From Brachybacterium epidermidis (lineage in GTDB: Bacteria > Actinomycetota > Actinomycetes > Actinomycetales > Dermabacteraceae), in assembly GCF_015209585.1 (NCBI RefSeq), contig NZ_JADEYR010000012.1:34361-98360 (forward strand): DNA of 64,000 bases. The letters run 5' to 3'. Positions 44,028 to 52,315 of this stretch are shown here, piece by piece (positions within the stretch are counted from its first letter, which is position 1; every line of letters begins with the position of its first letter). Below the pieces are notes generated by a model that was not told the DNA's origin, ran no database searches, and saw only the letters and a program-made list of their open reading frames with translations. Position numbers and translations under genes: made by a program.

Positions 44028-44908
44028 TCAGGAGCCGGAGGGGCCTCGTTGCCGTGCCACCTCGTACAGGGCGATGGAACCGGCCACAGCGGCGTTCAGC
44101 GAGCTGGCGCTGCCGGTCATGGGGATCTCGGCGAGCTGATCGCAGGATTCGCGCCACCCGGCGCTGAGGCCGATGGTCTCGTTGCCGACCACCAGCACGG
44201 TGGGCACCGTGAGGTCGGTGTCGGCGAGCTCGTGCCCGCGGGCCTCCTCCAGGCCCACCACCTGCCCGGGCCCCCCCGCCCCGCGGCGCCCTCCACCCAC
44301 GACAGCAGGTCGCGGTGGGAGTCCAGGCGCACCACGGGCATGGCGAACACCGAACCTGTGCTGGCGCGGATCGCGGCTGGATCCCAGGCATCCGCGCTGC
44401 GGCCGGTGATCACCAGCCCGTGCCCGCCCAGTGCATCGACGCTGCGTGCCAGGGAGCCGATGTTCCCCGGCGAGGTGGGCCGGTCGAAGGCCACCACCAG
44501 TCCGGTGCCGGTGCCTGTGCCGGTCCCGCTGCCGCGGACACGGCCGCCTCCCTCGCCGGAAAGCCGGGCATCCAACCTGCCCAGGTCGTCTGCGGGCACG
44601 GCCGCAATGGCCAGGAGCTCCGGGGGGCCGTCATCGCGCTGTCCCAGTTCGGCCATCAGCTCCGATGCCACCTCCACCACCGGTGCGGGCGGATCCTGCA
44701 GCAGCTCGCGCGCCCACCGCGACTGCTCGAGGCGCCCGTCGCTGAGCAGTGCCCGGATCTCGTGCCCGTGGGCGATCGCCTGCGTGATGGGCCGCACGCC
44801 GTGCACGATCATCTCGCCGGTGCGGGTGCGCTTGGTGCGGTTGGTCAGCAGGGCCTGCCACTGCTGGAAGAGGGCGTTGCGGCGTTCGAGCCGTGCAGGG
44901 AGCCTCAC
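44028..44908 (-). pseudogene. SpoU/TrmH-type RNA 2'-O-methyltransferase, broken by a one-base deletion
   Basis: The N-terminal frame (GTG 44908) reads the substrate-binding part and motif 1 (LVVAFDRPTSPGNIGSLARS) to WVEGAAG. The C-terminal frame carries motifs 2 and 3 (VPTVLVVGNETIGLSAGW and MTGSASSLNAAVAGSIALYE). The two meet at a G7 run (44270-44277 on the plus strand as C7). One extra G joins them smoothly through RGGPGQVVGLEEARG. Both halves are perfectly conserved, so a homopolymer error is more likely than true decay. Family members methylate ribose in tRNA or 23S rRNA. It overlaps trmL by four bases. Confidence 0.85.
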
Positions 44909-45372
44909 GCGCCCGCCCCGTCGTAGCCCAGCTGTCGCCACGCCTCGTACACCGCGATCGAGGCCGCGTTGGCCAGGTTCAGGGAGCGCCGGGCGGGGAG
45001 CATGGGGATCCGCACCCGCTCCGTGACCCTGTCGTGCGCCAGGACGTGCTCGGGAAGCCCTGTGGGCTCGGTGCCGAACAGTAGGACGTCCTGCCGCCGG
45101 TACGCGATGCGATCGAAGGTGACCTCGCTGTGGGAGGTGAAGGCGAACACCCGCGAGTCCGGGACAGCGGCCAGCGCCGCGTCGAGGTCGGGGTGGATGT
45201 GCACATCCGCGAGGTCGTGGTAGTCCAGGCCCGCCCGCCGCAGCTTGGCGTCCTCGAAGTCGAAGCCCAGGGGCTCTATCAGGTGCAGCCGTGCACCTGT
45301 GACCGCGGCCAGTCGGATCGCGTTGCCGGTGTTGCCGGCGATCACCGGTTCGTGGAGGAAGATGTGGACCAT
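44905..45372 (-). CDS. trmL: tRNA (cytidine/uridine-34 2'-O)-methyltransferase
   Basis: A 155-residue minimal SPOUT enzyme of the TrmL type that methylates the wobble ribose of tRNA-Leu. HEPVIAGNTGNAIRLAAVTG is motif 1, LLFGTEPTGLPEHVL motif 2 and LNLANAASIAVYEAWRQ motif 3. Length matches TrmL, with no extra RNA-binding domain. ATG 45372 has AAGGAG upstream. It lies just downstream of tRNA-Leu(GAG), its likely class of substrate, though separated by a terminator. Confidence 0.9.
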   Translation of the reverse strand: MVHIFLHEPVIAGNTGNAIRLAAVTGARLHLIEPLGFDFEDAKLRRAGLDYHDLADVHIHPDLDAALAAVPDSRVFAFTSHSEVTFDRIAYRRQDVLLFGTEPTGLPEHVLAHDRVTERVRIPMLPARRSLNLANAASIAVYEAWRQLGYDGAGA

Positions 45373-45387
45373 GTGACTCCTTGATCG

Positions 45388-45424
45388 ACGAAGGGCCCCG
45401 GTGCGTACGACCGGGGCCCTTCGT
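45388..45424 (-). terminator. strong hairpin downstream of tRNA-Leu
   Basis: ACGAAGGGCCCCGGT (45388-45402) and its exact complement at 45410-45424 form a 15-bp stem with a 7-base loop. It directly follows the tRNA 3' end on the minus strand and precedes trmL. No T-tract is present. Confidence 0.7.
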
Positions 45425-45431
45425 GACGACG

Positions 45432-45517
45432 TGTCCGAGGGGGGACTTGAACCCCCACGCCCTAAAGCGGGCACTAGCACCTCAAGCTAGCGCGTCTACC
45501 AATTCCGCCACCCGGAC
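45432..45517 (-). tRNA. tRNA-Leu (GAG)
   Basis: The minus strand folds into a class II tRNA of 86 nt. The acceptor is GTCCGGG with CCTCGGAC and discriminator A. The D arm contains GGCGGAATTGGTAGACGC. The anticodon stem CTAGC/GCTAG encloses TTGAGGT (anticodon GAG), followed by a long variable arm (TGCCCGCTTTAGGGCG) and GGGGGTTCAAGTCCCCC as the T arm. CCA is not encoded. Confidence 0.96.
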
Positions 45518-45621
45518 AGGTGGTCGCCGTTGCGACGTGGAAACTCTAGCACGCACGCAGGCTCGCGAGCGCCCTTCCCCGACCCCTGCCAGCGGCTTCG
45601 TGGCGACCATCACGCGATGGT

Positions 45622-46002
45622 TCAGGAGAGCGCGCCGCGCAGCACGCCCAGTGCAGCAGAGATCGTGTCGCCCATGGACAGCAGGTGGGGCTCGTCGAGA
45701 CGTTCGGCGAGGTCCTGCAGCGCGGCGGCCGCCAGGGCCAGCATGGTCGGATCGGGATCGATCAGCTGACCACCCTCCCATGCCGCCAGCTCGGCGAGCA
45801 CCTCGCTGAGCTCCGCGCAGTCGGCGGGGCGGGAGGTGACGAGCAGGTCCACCCGGGCACGGGTTGCCAGGGCGGTGCAGCGCCGCAGCAGCGGGGTGGA
45901 GCGGCCGGGAAGGATCATGATCGGGGGCTCGGCCAGGGTTGTCGCACCCACGGGCTGCGCAGATCCACCCACCTGCAGGACTGCTCCCCGATCCCGGTCC
46001 AT
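45622..46002 (-). CDS. hypothetical protein, small helical
   Basis: A 126-residue protein with AAAGGAG six bases before ATG 46002. The first 35 residues are polar to mildly hydrophobic. The rest is Leu/Ala-rich and probably helical (LRRCTALATRARVDLLVTSRPADCAELSEVLAELA and MLALAAAALQDLAERLD). No motif or membrane segment is recognised. It lies between tRNA-Leu and aroE on the minus strand, about 105 bases from the tRNA. TAAAGT at about 46071-46076 on the minus strand could be part of its promoter. Confidence 0.6.
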   Translation of the reverse strand: MDRDRGAVLQVGGSAQPVGATTLAEPPIMILPGRSTPLLRRCTALATRARVDLLVTSRPADCAELSEVLAELAAWEGGQLIDPDPTMLALAAAALQDLAERLDEPHLLSMGDTISAALGVLRGALS

Positions 46003-46165
46003 GAGTCACTCCTTTGCGCTCGGGACGACCGCCGTGCGGCTCGTGCGTGCGGCACATGCCGCTCACCGACTTTACTTCGGCTTTACCCGCTGGGGCAACC
46101 AGACCGGGCCGGCCCGACCGCTTTGTCCCAACCGTCCGATCCTCGCGTGCGGAGCCGCGCTCCGG

Positions 46166-47044
46166 TCAGGCCCGGCCCGCCAGCTGCGCCCGGGCCGCCG
46201 CGAGCATCTCCGCCCGGGGCGCCTCCCTGATGCCGAGCATCGACCGCAGCTGCATGTCCGCCTGGTGCACCAGCATCTCCAGGCCGTCGGCGATCTCGGA
46301 GCCGGCTGCCCCGAGCAGACACGCCAACGGAGCCGGCCACGGGTCGTACAGCACATCCATGAACACTGCGGGCACGTCGCTCACCCCGGTCCTGTGCCAC
46401 GCATCGGCGAGCCCCGTGGCCCCCTCCAGAGCCAGTGCACTGATCACCACGTCGGCGGTCAGCACCTGTGCCGCGTCCCCCCAGGGCACCACCGTCACAC
46501 GGGCGCCCGCTGCCCTTGCCAGCTCGCTCAGCGGTGCCAGCTTGCTGCGGGTGCGCGCTGTCAGCAGCAGCTGCCGGGCGCCCAGGTCCAGCAGGGCGGC
46601 CCCGGCACTCAGCGCGGTCGCGCCGGAGCCGATCACGGCACCGACGGCGGGCTCGCGCACGCCGTGGTCGCGTAGGGTCGCCACGATTCCGTGCACATCG
46701 TGGTTCTCCGCCCGGAAGCCGCCGCCGGGCAGCCGCAGCAGCGTGTTGGCGATGCCCAGCCTGGCCGAGGTGCCGTCCTGCAGCTCGGCCAGTGCGAAGG
46801 CCTCCGGCTTGCCCGGCATGGTGACGCTGGCACCATCGAGCCCGCGCCCCTCCCCCGCGGTGAGGAAGGCGGCGAGGCCACCAGCGGGGACCTCGAAGCG
46901 CTCGTAGACGACGTCCTCGCGTCCCAGCACCGCATAGGCGGTGCGATGCAGCAGCGGGGACAGCGAGTGCCGGATCGGGGATCCGATCACCCCGAAGCGG
47001 CGCGCCCCGGGGGTCAGCCCTTGCTGTCGGCCCACTGCTGCCAT
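46166..47044 (-). CDS. aroE: shikimate dehydrogenase
   Basis: A 292-residue NADP-dependent enzyme of the shikimate pathway. FGVIGSPIRHSLSPLLH is the substrate-binding start, VTMPGK contains catalytic K79, and ENHDVHGI holds the paired D116. IGSGATALSAGAAL is the nucleotide loop (normally GAGGxxxA, here changed), so cofactor use or activity may differ. VHQADMQLRSMLG is the usual C-terminus. It starts inside the end of mltG (31-base overlap from ATG 47044; GTG 47035 is an alternative). Confidence 0.88.
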   Translation of the reverse strand: MAAVGRQQGLTPGARRFGVIGSPIRHSLSPLLHRTAYAVLGREDVVYERFEVPAGGLAAFLTAGEGRGLDGASVTMPGKPEAFALAELQDGTSARLGIANTLLRLPGGGFRAENHDVHGIVATLRDHGVREPAVGAVIGSGATALSAGAALLDLGARQLLLTARTRSKLAPLSELARAAGARVTVVPWGDAAQVLTADVVISALALEGATGLADAWHRTGVSDVPAVFMDVLYDPWPAPLACLLGAAGSEIADGLEMLVHQADMQLRSMLGIREAPRAEMLAAARAQLAGRA

Positions 47045-48174
47045 TCGCGCACGTTCTCGGTGTGCTCGTCCCAGGTCTCCGCGAACTTCGTCTCACCGGT
47101 GTCGGTGTTGACCGTGACGAAGTAGAGCCAGCCGCCCTCAGGCGGGTCGAGGGTGGCATCCAGGGTGGCACCGCCGGGCGAGGCGATCGGGCCGGGAGGC
47201 AGGCCTGTGTGGACGTAGGTGTTGTACGGCGAGTCGGTGGCGCGCTCGGCATCGGTGGTGCCCACGCTGGCCTCCTTGCCCGTCACGTAGTGCACGGTGG
47301 AGTCGAACTGGAGGGGCATCGGGCTGCCCCCGGCCTCTCCCTTGCCCTCCAGGCGGTTCAGGATGGTCCTCACGACCTTGCCGTAGTCCTCGGCGTTGCG
47401 CACCTCGAGCTCGGCGAGGGAGGCGATGGTGAGGGTGCGGTGCCACTGGTCCTCGGGGATCTCGCGCTTGGTGAGCTCCTCCTCCATGCGGCCCCACATC
47501 ATCGACAGCACGTCGTTGGCGGTCGCGTCCTCGGAGATGTCGTAGCGTCCCGGCCACAGGTAGCCCTCGGGGCTGTTCGCGGGGTTCTCCGGGATCCCGA
47601 GGGAGGTGTAGTCCTTCGCCGCGGCCTCGAACTCCTCGACCGGGATGTCCGTGCTCTCCGAGAGGATCGGCCAGATCTGCTCCAGCCGAAGGCCCTCGGG
47701 GACGATCACCCGGTGGGCGGCGAGGCTGGCCGGATCCAGCAGCAGTCTCATGGCGTCGGAGGAGTTCATCTCCTTCTTCAAGCGGTACAGGCCCGGCTCG
47801 ATGGAGGAGGCCTCCGGGGTGTTGGAGAAGACGGTGATGAAGGGCCCGGCCGACTTGATCACGCCCTCTTCGACGAGGGTGCTCGCGATGTCGGTGCCGG
47901 TGTCGCCCTGGGCCACCTCGATGACCACCTCACCGGTACCGGGGCCGGGGTAGTCCTGCTCCTCGGCCTCGACGTTGACGTTGGAGGTGAGCCACCGGTA
48001 GCCCTGGTAGCCGCCGAAGGTGAGGCCGCCCAGCACCACCACCACCAGCAGGATCGGGATCAGCGCCCGCAGACCGCCACTGCGACGGCCACCGCGACGG
48101 GATCCTCGACGGTGCGTGCCGCGGGCGTGCTGGTCCTCGACGATGTCCTCGAGGAAGGCGTCCTCGTCGCTCAT
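47014..48174 (-). CDS. mltG: endolytic murein transglycosylase MltG
   Basis: A 386-residue membrane-anchored enzyme that cuts nascent glycan strands and sets their length. A basic cytoplasmic segment (HRRGSRRGGRRSGG) precedes one transmembrane helix at about 36-56. The YceG-like extracellular domain follows with ASLAELEV, where E255 corresponds to the catalytic glutamate, and NRLEGKGE and PYNTYVHTGLPPGPIASPG. ATG 48174 has a strong AGGAGGA five bases upstream, though an in-frame GTG at 48231 (GTGA context) is possible. Confidence 0.92.
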   Translation of the reverse strand: MSDEDAFLEDIVEDQHARGTHRRGSRRGGRRSGGLRALIPILLVVVVLGGLTFGGYQGYRWLTSNVNVEAEEQDYPGPGTGEVVIEVAQGDTGTDIASTLVEEGVIKSAGPFITVFSNTPEASSIEPGLYRLKKEMNSSDAMRLLLDPASLAAHRVIVPEGLRLEQIWPILSESTDIPVEEFEAAAKDYTSLGIPENPANSPEGYLWPGRYDISEDATANDVLSMMWGRMEEELTKREIPEDQWHRTLTIASLAELEVRNAEDYGKVVRTILNRLEGKGEAGGSPMPLQFDSTVHYVTGKEASVGTTDAERATDSPYNTYVHTGLPPGPIASPGGATLDATLDPPEGGWLYFVTVNTDTGETKFAETWDEHTENVREWQQWADSKG

Positions 48175-48709
48175 GCGGAGTCCTCCTGCTGGGTTCCGGG
48201 AGCCGGCGGGGCCGGGGGTGGTGGGGGTCACCGGGTTCGGTGCGGACGAGCTCGCCTGCCCGGGCCCCGGTGGACCGTTCGACGTCCAGCGCCTGCTGGA
48301 GGATCATCACGGCTGCCACCTGGTCCACGACCTGGCGGTGCTTCCGGCCGCGACGTCCTGAGTCGTGCAGGGCCCGGTGAGCGGACACCGTGGTGAGGCG
48401 CTCGTCGAGCAGACGCACCTCGATGTGGTCACCGGTGCCGGACAGCATAGCGACCAGCTCGGCCGCGAACGCCCTCGCCTTGCCGGCGGCGGGCCCCTCC
48501 TGTCCCGACAGCGAGCGGGGCAGTCCCACCATGACGACACGGGCGCCGCTGGCGGCCACCTCGGACGCCACCCGGGCGACCGCCTCGCCGCGCGGAACCG
48601 TCTGAACCGGGGTGGCGATCATTCCGTCGAGGTCGCTGCGTGCCAGGCCCACGCGGACGTCGCCGACGTCGACACCGAGCCGGACGCCGCGGGGCAGGCT
48701 CCCGGTCAT
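47930..48709 (-). CDS. ruvX: Holliday junction resolvase-like RuvX/YqgF, with suspect 3' extension
   Basis: The first 145 residues are a complete RuvX RNase H-like domain: RLGVDVGDVRVGLARSD (first Asp), GLPRSLSGQEG, VRLLDERLTT and HRQVVDQVAAVMILQQALD. Members process 16S rRNA ends or Holliday junctions. After GELVRTEP the frame runs a further 90 Arg/Pro-rich codons into mltG, unlike the family's usual length of about 150. One added base before 48230 would end it at a TGA overlapping GTG 48231, in the GTGA style seen throughout this window. The true end is probably near 48229. Its ATG overlaps the alaS stop. Confidence 0.8.
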   Translation of the reverse strand: MTGSLPRGVRLGVDVGDVRVGLARSDLDGMIATPVQTVPRGEAVARVASEVAASGARVVMVGLPRSLSGQEGPAAGKARAFAAELVAMLSGTGDHIEVRLLDERLTTVSAHRALHDSGRRGRKHRQVVDQVAAVMILQQALDVERSTGARAGELVRTEPGDPHHPRPRRLPEPSRRTPHERRGRLPRGHRRGPARPRHAPSRIPSRWPSQWRSAGADPDPAGGGGAGRPHLRRLPGLPVAHLQRQRRGRGAGLPRPRYR

Positions 48710-51408
48710 GCCGACGCGGTCGAGGTGACGCCGGTGCGCACGGCCTCCAGGGCTGCTTCGACGCGCTCGGGATCGCCGCCACCGCCCTGTGCCATGTCGG
48801 CCTTTCCGCCGCCGCGGCCTCCCATCGCCTCGGCACCGGCGCGCAGGAGGCTGCCGGCGGCCAGGCCCTGCTCACGGGCAGCGGCGTTGGTGGCCACGAC
48901 GAGCGAGGCGCGGGAGTCCTCGTGTCCCGCCACGGCGATCACGGCCGGCACGTCCTCGCCGAGGCGGGAGCGCAGGTCCTGGGCCAGGGTGCGCAGGTCT
49001 CCGGCGGAGACGCCCGCCCCGGCATCGTGGGTGAGCATCCGCACACCGGCCACCTCCGTGGCCTGCGCGACCAGCTGGCCGGCCTGGGCCTGCAGCTGGG
49101 CTCCGCGCATCGCGGCCAGCTGCTTCTCCATGTCCTTGATGCGCTGGGTGAGCGCGCGGACACGCTCGGGGATCTCGTCGCTGCCCACCTTGAGGATCTC
49201 GGCCAGCTGGGACACCATCGCGTGCTCCTTGGCGCGGTGACGGTAGGCCGACAGGCCCACCAGTGCATCCACGCGACGCACGCCGGAGCCGATCGACGAC
49301 TCCCCCATCAGCTGGATCGCACCGATCGCCCCGGTGGTGGGCACGTGGGTGCCGCCGCACAGCTCGCGCGACCAGTCCCCGCCGATGGACACCACGCGCA
49401 CGATGTCCCCGTACTTCTCGCCGAACAGGGCCTGGGCGCCCAGGGCCTTGGCCTCGTCCAGCGGCATCTGGGTGTCGGTGACCTCCAGCTCGTCCTGCAG
49501 GAGGGTGTTGACTCGCCCCTCGATCTGCTCGAGGGCGGAGCGCGGCACGCTCTGGCCGTACCGGAAGTCGAAGCGCATCCGGCCCGGCGAGTTCTCGGAG
49601 CCGGCCTGGGTGGCGCCCTCCCCGATCTCCTCCCGCAGGGCCTCGTGGACCATGTGGGTGGCGGTGTGTGCGCGCGCGATGGCGCCGCGGCGCTCGGTGT
49701 CGATGGCGGCGATCGCGCCGGAGCCGGGGCTCGCGGCGCCCTCGACCAGGCGACCGCGGTGCACGATCAGGCCCTTGATGGGTGCCTGGACGTCGTCGAC
49801 CTCGATGATGCCTCCGCTGTCCAGGGAGATGCGGCCCTGGTCGGCGAGCTGACCGCCGGCCTCGGCGTAGAAGGGGGTCTCGGCCAGGACGATCTCGACG
49901 TCTGCTGGCGCGTGGACCTCGTCCACGAGGCCGCCGTCGACCAGCACCGACTCCACGGTGGTGGCCACGGTGGATTCGGTGTAGCCCAGGAACGGGACGT
50001 TCCCTCCGCGCTGGGTGAGCAGCCGGTTGTACAGGGCGGTGTCGGTGTGGCCGGACTTCTTCGAGGCCGCATCGGCGCGGGCGCGCTCCCGTTGCTCCTG
50101 CATCGCGGTGCGGAAGCCCTCCTCGTCGACCGTCAGGCCCACCTCGCTTGCCATCTCCAAGGTCAGGTCGATGGGGAAGCCATAGGTGTCGTGCAGGCGG
50201 AAGGCGTCCTCACCGGCCAGGGTGCGGCCGCCCTCCTCCTTCACGGCACCGGTGACCTGGTCGAAGATGCTGGTGCCGGTGGCGAGGGTGCGACGGAACG
50301 CCTCCTCCTCGGTGTAGATGGTCTCGCTGATGCGCGCGAACTCGGTGCGCAGCTCCGGATAGGAGTCGGCCATCACGGCCTGGCACACGGGAAGCAGCTC
50401 GGGCATCGAGGGGCGATCGTGGCCCAGCAGGCGCATGGAGCGCACCGCGCGGCGGATCAGTCGGCGCAGCACGTAGCCGCGCCCCTCGTTCCCGGGGCGC
50501 ACGCCGTCCGAGCACAGCATCAGTGCGCTGCGCACGTGGTCGGCGATCACCCGGAAGCGGACGTCGTCCTCCTCATCGGCGCCGTAGCGGCGGCCGGAGA
50601 GCTCCTGGGCCTTCTCGATCACGGGGAAGACCTCGTCGATCTCGTACATGTTGTCCTTGCCCTGGAGCAGGTACGCCACGCGCTCGAGGCCCATGCCGGT
50701 GTCGATGGACTTGAAGTCCAGCTCGCCCAGCAGCGGGTAGTCCTTGCCCGATCCCGCACCGCGCAGGTACTGGTCGAACACCAGGTTCCAGATCTCCAGG
50801 TAGCGGTCCGAGGCCTCCTCGCTGGGCCACTCGCGGTGCGCCCCGCCCACCTCCTCGGGCCCGTACTCGGGGCCGCGGTCGTAGTGCCACTCGCCGCAGG
50901 GGCCGGCGGGGCCGGGCTGGCCGGTGTCCCAGAAGATCTCCTCGCGCGGAAGGGTGACGATGCGCTCGGCGGGCAGGCCGATCTTGTCGATCAGGACCTT
51001 CCGGGACTCCTCGTCCTGCTCCCAGATGGTGATCCACATGCGATCGGGGTCCAGGCCGTAGCCGCCCTGCTCCTGGGGCGTGGTCATCAGCTCCCAGGAC
51101 AGCTCGATCGCGCCCTCCTTGAAGTAGTCCCCGAAGGAGAAGTTCCCGGCCATCTGGAAGAAGGTGCCGTGGCGGGTGGTGCGGCCCACGTTCTCGATGT
51201 CGTTGGTGCGGATGCACTTCTGCACGCTGACGGCCCGCGGCCAGGGTGCGCGCTCGGTCCCGACGATGTAGGGGATGAAGGGGACCATCCCGGCGATCGT
51301 GAACAGGATCGAGGGGTCCGAGGAGACCAGGGAGGCGCTGGGCACGACCTGGTGCCCTCGCTTCTCGAAGAAGTCGAGGTATCGACGACGGACCTCAGAT
51401 GCACGCAT
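48706..51408 (-). CDS. alaS: alanyl-tRNA synthetase
   Basis: A 900-residue class II enzyme. The N-terminal catalytic domain (about 1-460) begins RASEVRRRYLDFFEKRGH, with motif 2 near RTTRHGTFFQMAGNFSFGDYFKEGA and GMGLERVAYLLQG as motif 3. The editing domain holds the zinc ligands in HTATHMVHEAL and CGGTHV. The C-Ala domain follows (about 750-900), with a Gly-rich end. Length is standard. ATG 51408 has AGGAAGG upstream. Confidence 0.98.
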   Translation of the reverse strand: MRASEVRRRYLDFFEKRGHQVVPSASLVSSDPSILFTIAGMVPFIPYIVGTERAPWPRAVSVQKCIRTNDIENVGRTTRHGTFFQMAGNFSFGDYFKEGAIELSWELMTTPQEQGGYGLDPDRMWITIWEQDEESRKVLIDKIGLPAERIVTLPREEIFWDTGQPGPAGPCGEWHYDRGPEYGPEEVGGAHREWPSEEASDRYLEIWNLVFDQYLRGAGSGKDYPLLGELDFKSIDTGMGLERVAYLLQGKDNMYEIDEVFPVIEKAQELSGRRYGADEEDDVRFRVIADHVRSALMLCSDGVRPGNEGRGYVLRRLIRRAVRSMRLLGHDRPSMPELLPVCQAVMADSYPELRTEFARISETIYTEEEAFRRTLATGTSIFDQVTGAVKEEGGRTLAGEDAFRLHDTYGFPIDLTLEMASEVGLTVDEEGFRTAMQEQRERARADAASKKSGHTDTALYNRLLTQRGGNVPFLGYTESTVATTVESVLVDGGLVDEVHAPADVEIVLAETPFYAEAGGQLADQGRISLDSGGIIEVDDVQAPIKGLIVHRGRLVEGAASPGSGAIAAIDTERRGAIARAHTATHMVHEALREEIGEGATQAGSENSPGRMRFDFRYGQSVPRSALEQIEGRVNTLLQDELEVTDTQMPLDEAKALGAQALFGEKYGDIVRVVSIGGDWSRELCGGTHVPTTGAIGAIQLMGESSIGSGVRRVDALVGLSAYRHRAKEHAMVSQLAEILKVGSDEIPERVRALTQRIKDMEKQLAAMRGAQLQAQAGQLVAQATEVAGVRMLTHDAGAGVSAGDLRTLAQDLRSRLGEDVPAVIAVAGHEDSRASLVVATNAAAREQGLAAGSLLRAGAEAMGGRGGGKADMAQGGGGDPERVEAALEAVRTGVTSTASA

Positions 51409-51484
51409 GGGGGTGTCCTTCCTGGAGCGGTCCCACGGGGGCGCATGCTCACGGGCATGCGGGGGAAGAGCTGTTGTTCGGACG

Positions 51485-51530
51485 CGAAGGCCCCGGTCAG
51501 GGTACCGGAGTACGCCTGCCGGGGCCTTCG
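51485..51530 (-). terminator. rpsD terminator hairpin
   Basis: CGAAGGCCCCGG (51485-51496) and CCGGGGCCTTCG (51519-51530) form a 12-bp stem with a 22-base loop. It lies 26 bases past the rpsD stop and before alaS on the same strand. Confidence 0.6.
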
Positions 51531-51555
51531 TGAGCCTGGGCTGAAGCGGAATGCG

Positions 51556-52182
51556 TCAGCGAGCGTAGTACTCGACGACCAGCGGGACCTCACAGGTCAC
51601 GGGGACCTCGGCGCGCTTGGGGCGGGAGACCAGCTTGGCCTTGAGCTCGGCCAGCTCCACCGACAGGTACGAGGGCACGGAGGCCAGCACATCGGCGTTG
51701 CCGCCCTCGGCAGCGATCTGGAACGGCTCCATGGCCTGCGACTTGGGCTTGATCTGGATGGTCTGCCCCGGCTTCACGCGGAAAGAGGGGCGGTCCACCA
51801 GCTTGCCGTCGACCAGCACGTGACGGTGGGTCACGGCCTGACGGGCCTGCAGGATGGTGCGGGCGAAGCCGGAGCGCAGCACGAGGGCGTCCAGGCGCAT
51901 CTCGAGCAGCTCGATCATGCTCTCACCCGTCAGGCCGGACTCCTTGCGGGCGTCCAGGTAAGCGCGGTGCAGCTGCTTCTCGCGCAGGGCGTACTGCGCG
52001 CGCAGACGCTGCTTCTCGCGCAGACGCACGGCGTAGTCCGACTCGGTGCGGCGACGGGCGCGGCCGTGCTCGCCCGGGGGGTACGGGCGCTTCTCGAAGT
52101 ACTTGATCGACTTCGGCGTGAGCGGGAGCCCGAGGGCTCGGGACAGACGCGCCTGACGGCGCGCACGGGTGACGTTGGTCAC
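51556..52182 (-). CDS. rpsD: 30S ribosomal protein S4
   Basis: A 208-residue S4, an early assembly protein of the small subunit. The C-terminal S4 RNA-binding fold is intact (MRLDALVLRSGFARTILQARQAVTHRHVLVDGKLVDRPSFRVKPGQ), as is the basic N-terminal part (ESDYAVRLREKQRLRAQYALREKQL). The N-terminus lacks the four-Cys zinc site of some S4 proteins. The GTG start begins TNVTRARRQARLSRALG, as in other actinobacteria, with AGAGG nearby. It stands alone, not in an alpha operon, as is usual in this phylum. Confidence 0.97.
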   Translation of the reverse strand: MTNVTRARRQARLSRALGLPLTPKSIKYFEKRPYPPGEHGRARRRTESDYAVRLREKQRLRAQYALREKQLHRAYLDARKESGLTGESMIELLEMRLDALVLRSGFARTILQARQAVTHRHVLVDGKLVDRPSFRVKPGQTIQIKPKSQAMEPFQIAAEGGNADVLASVPSYLSVELAELKAKLVSRPKRAEVPVTCEVPLVVEYYAR

Positions 52183-52315
52183 GAGGTATACCTCTTGTTC
52201 GCGTGGTGTGAATCCAGTCTTGCAGCCGCGGATTCAGCCGCTCAGACTACCCCAGCCAGGGGCGCAGCTCAATGCTCGGCGGCGCAGGTCGTCCCCGGTT
52301 TCCCTGTGCAGTCGC

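Noticed and set aside
45432..45517. tRNA-Leu as an integration site for a genomic island
   Set aside because: Both flanks are ordinary core genes and no repeat of the tRNA 3' end was noticed nearby.
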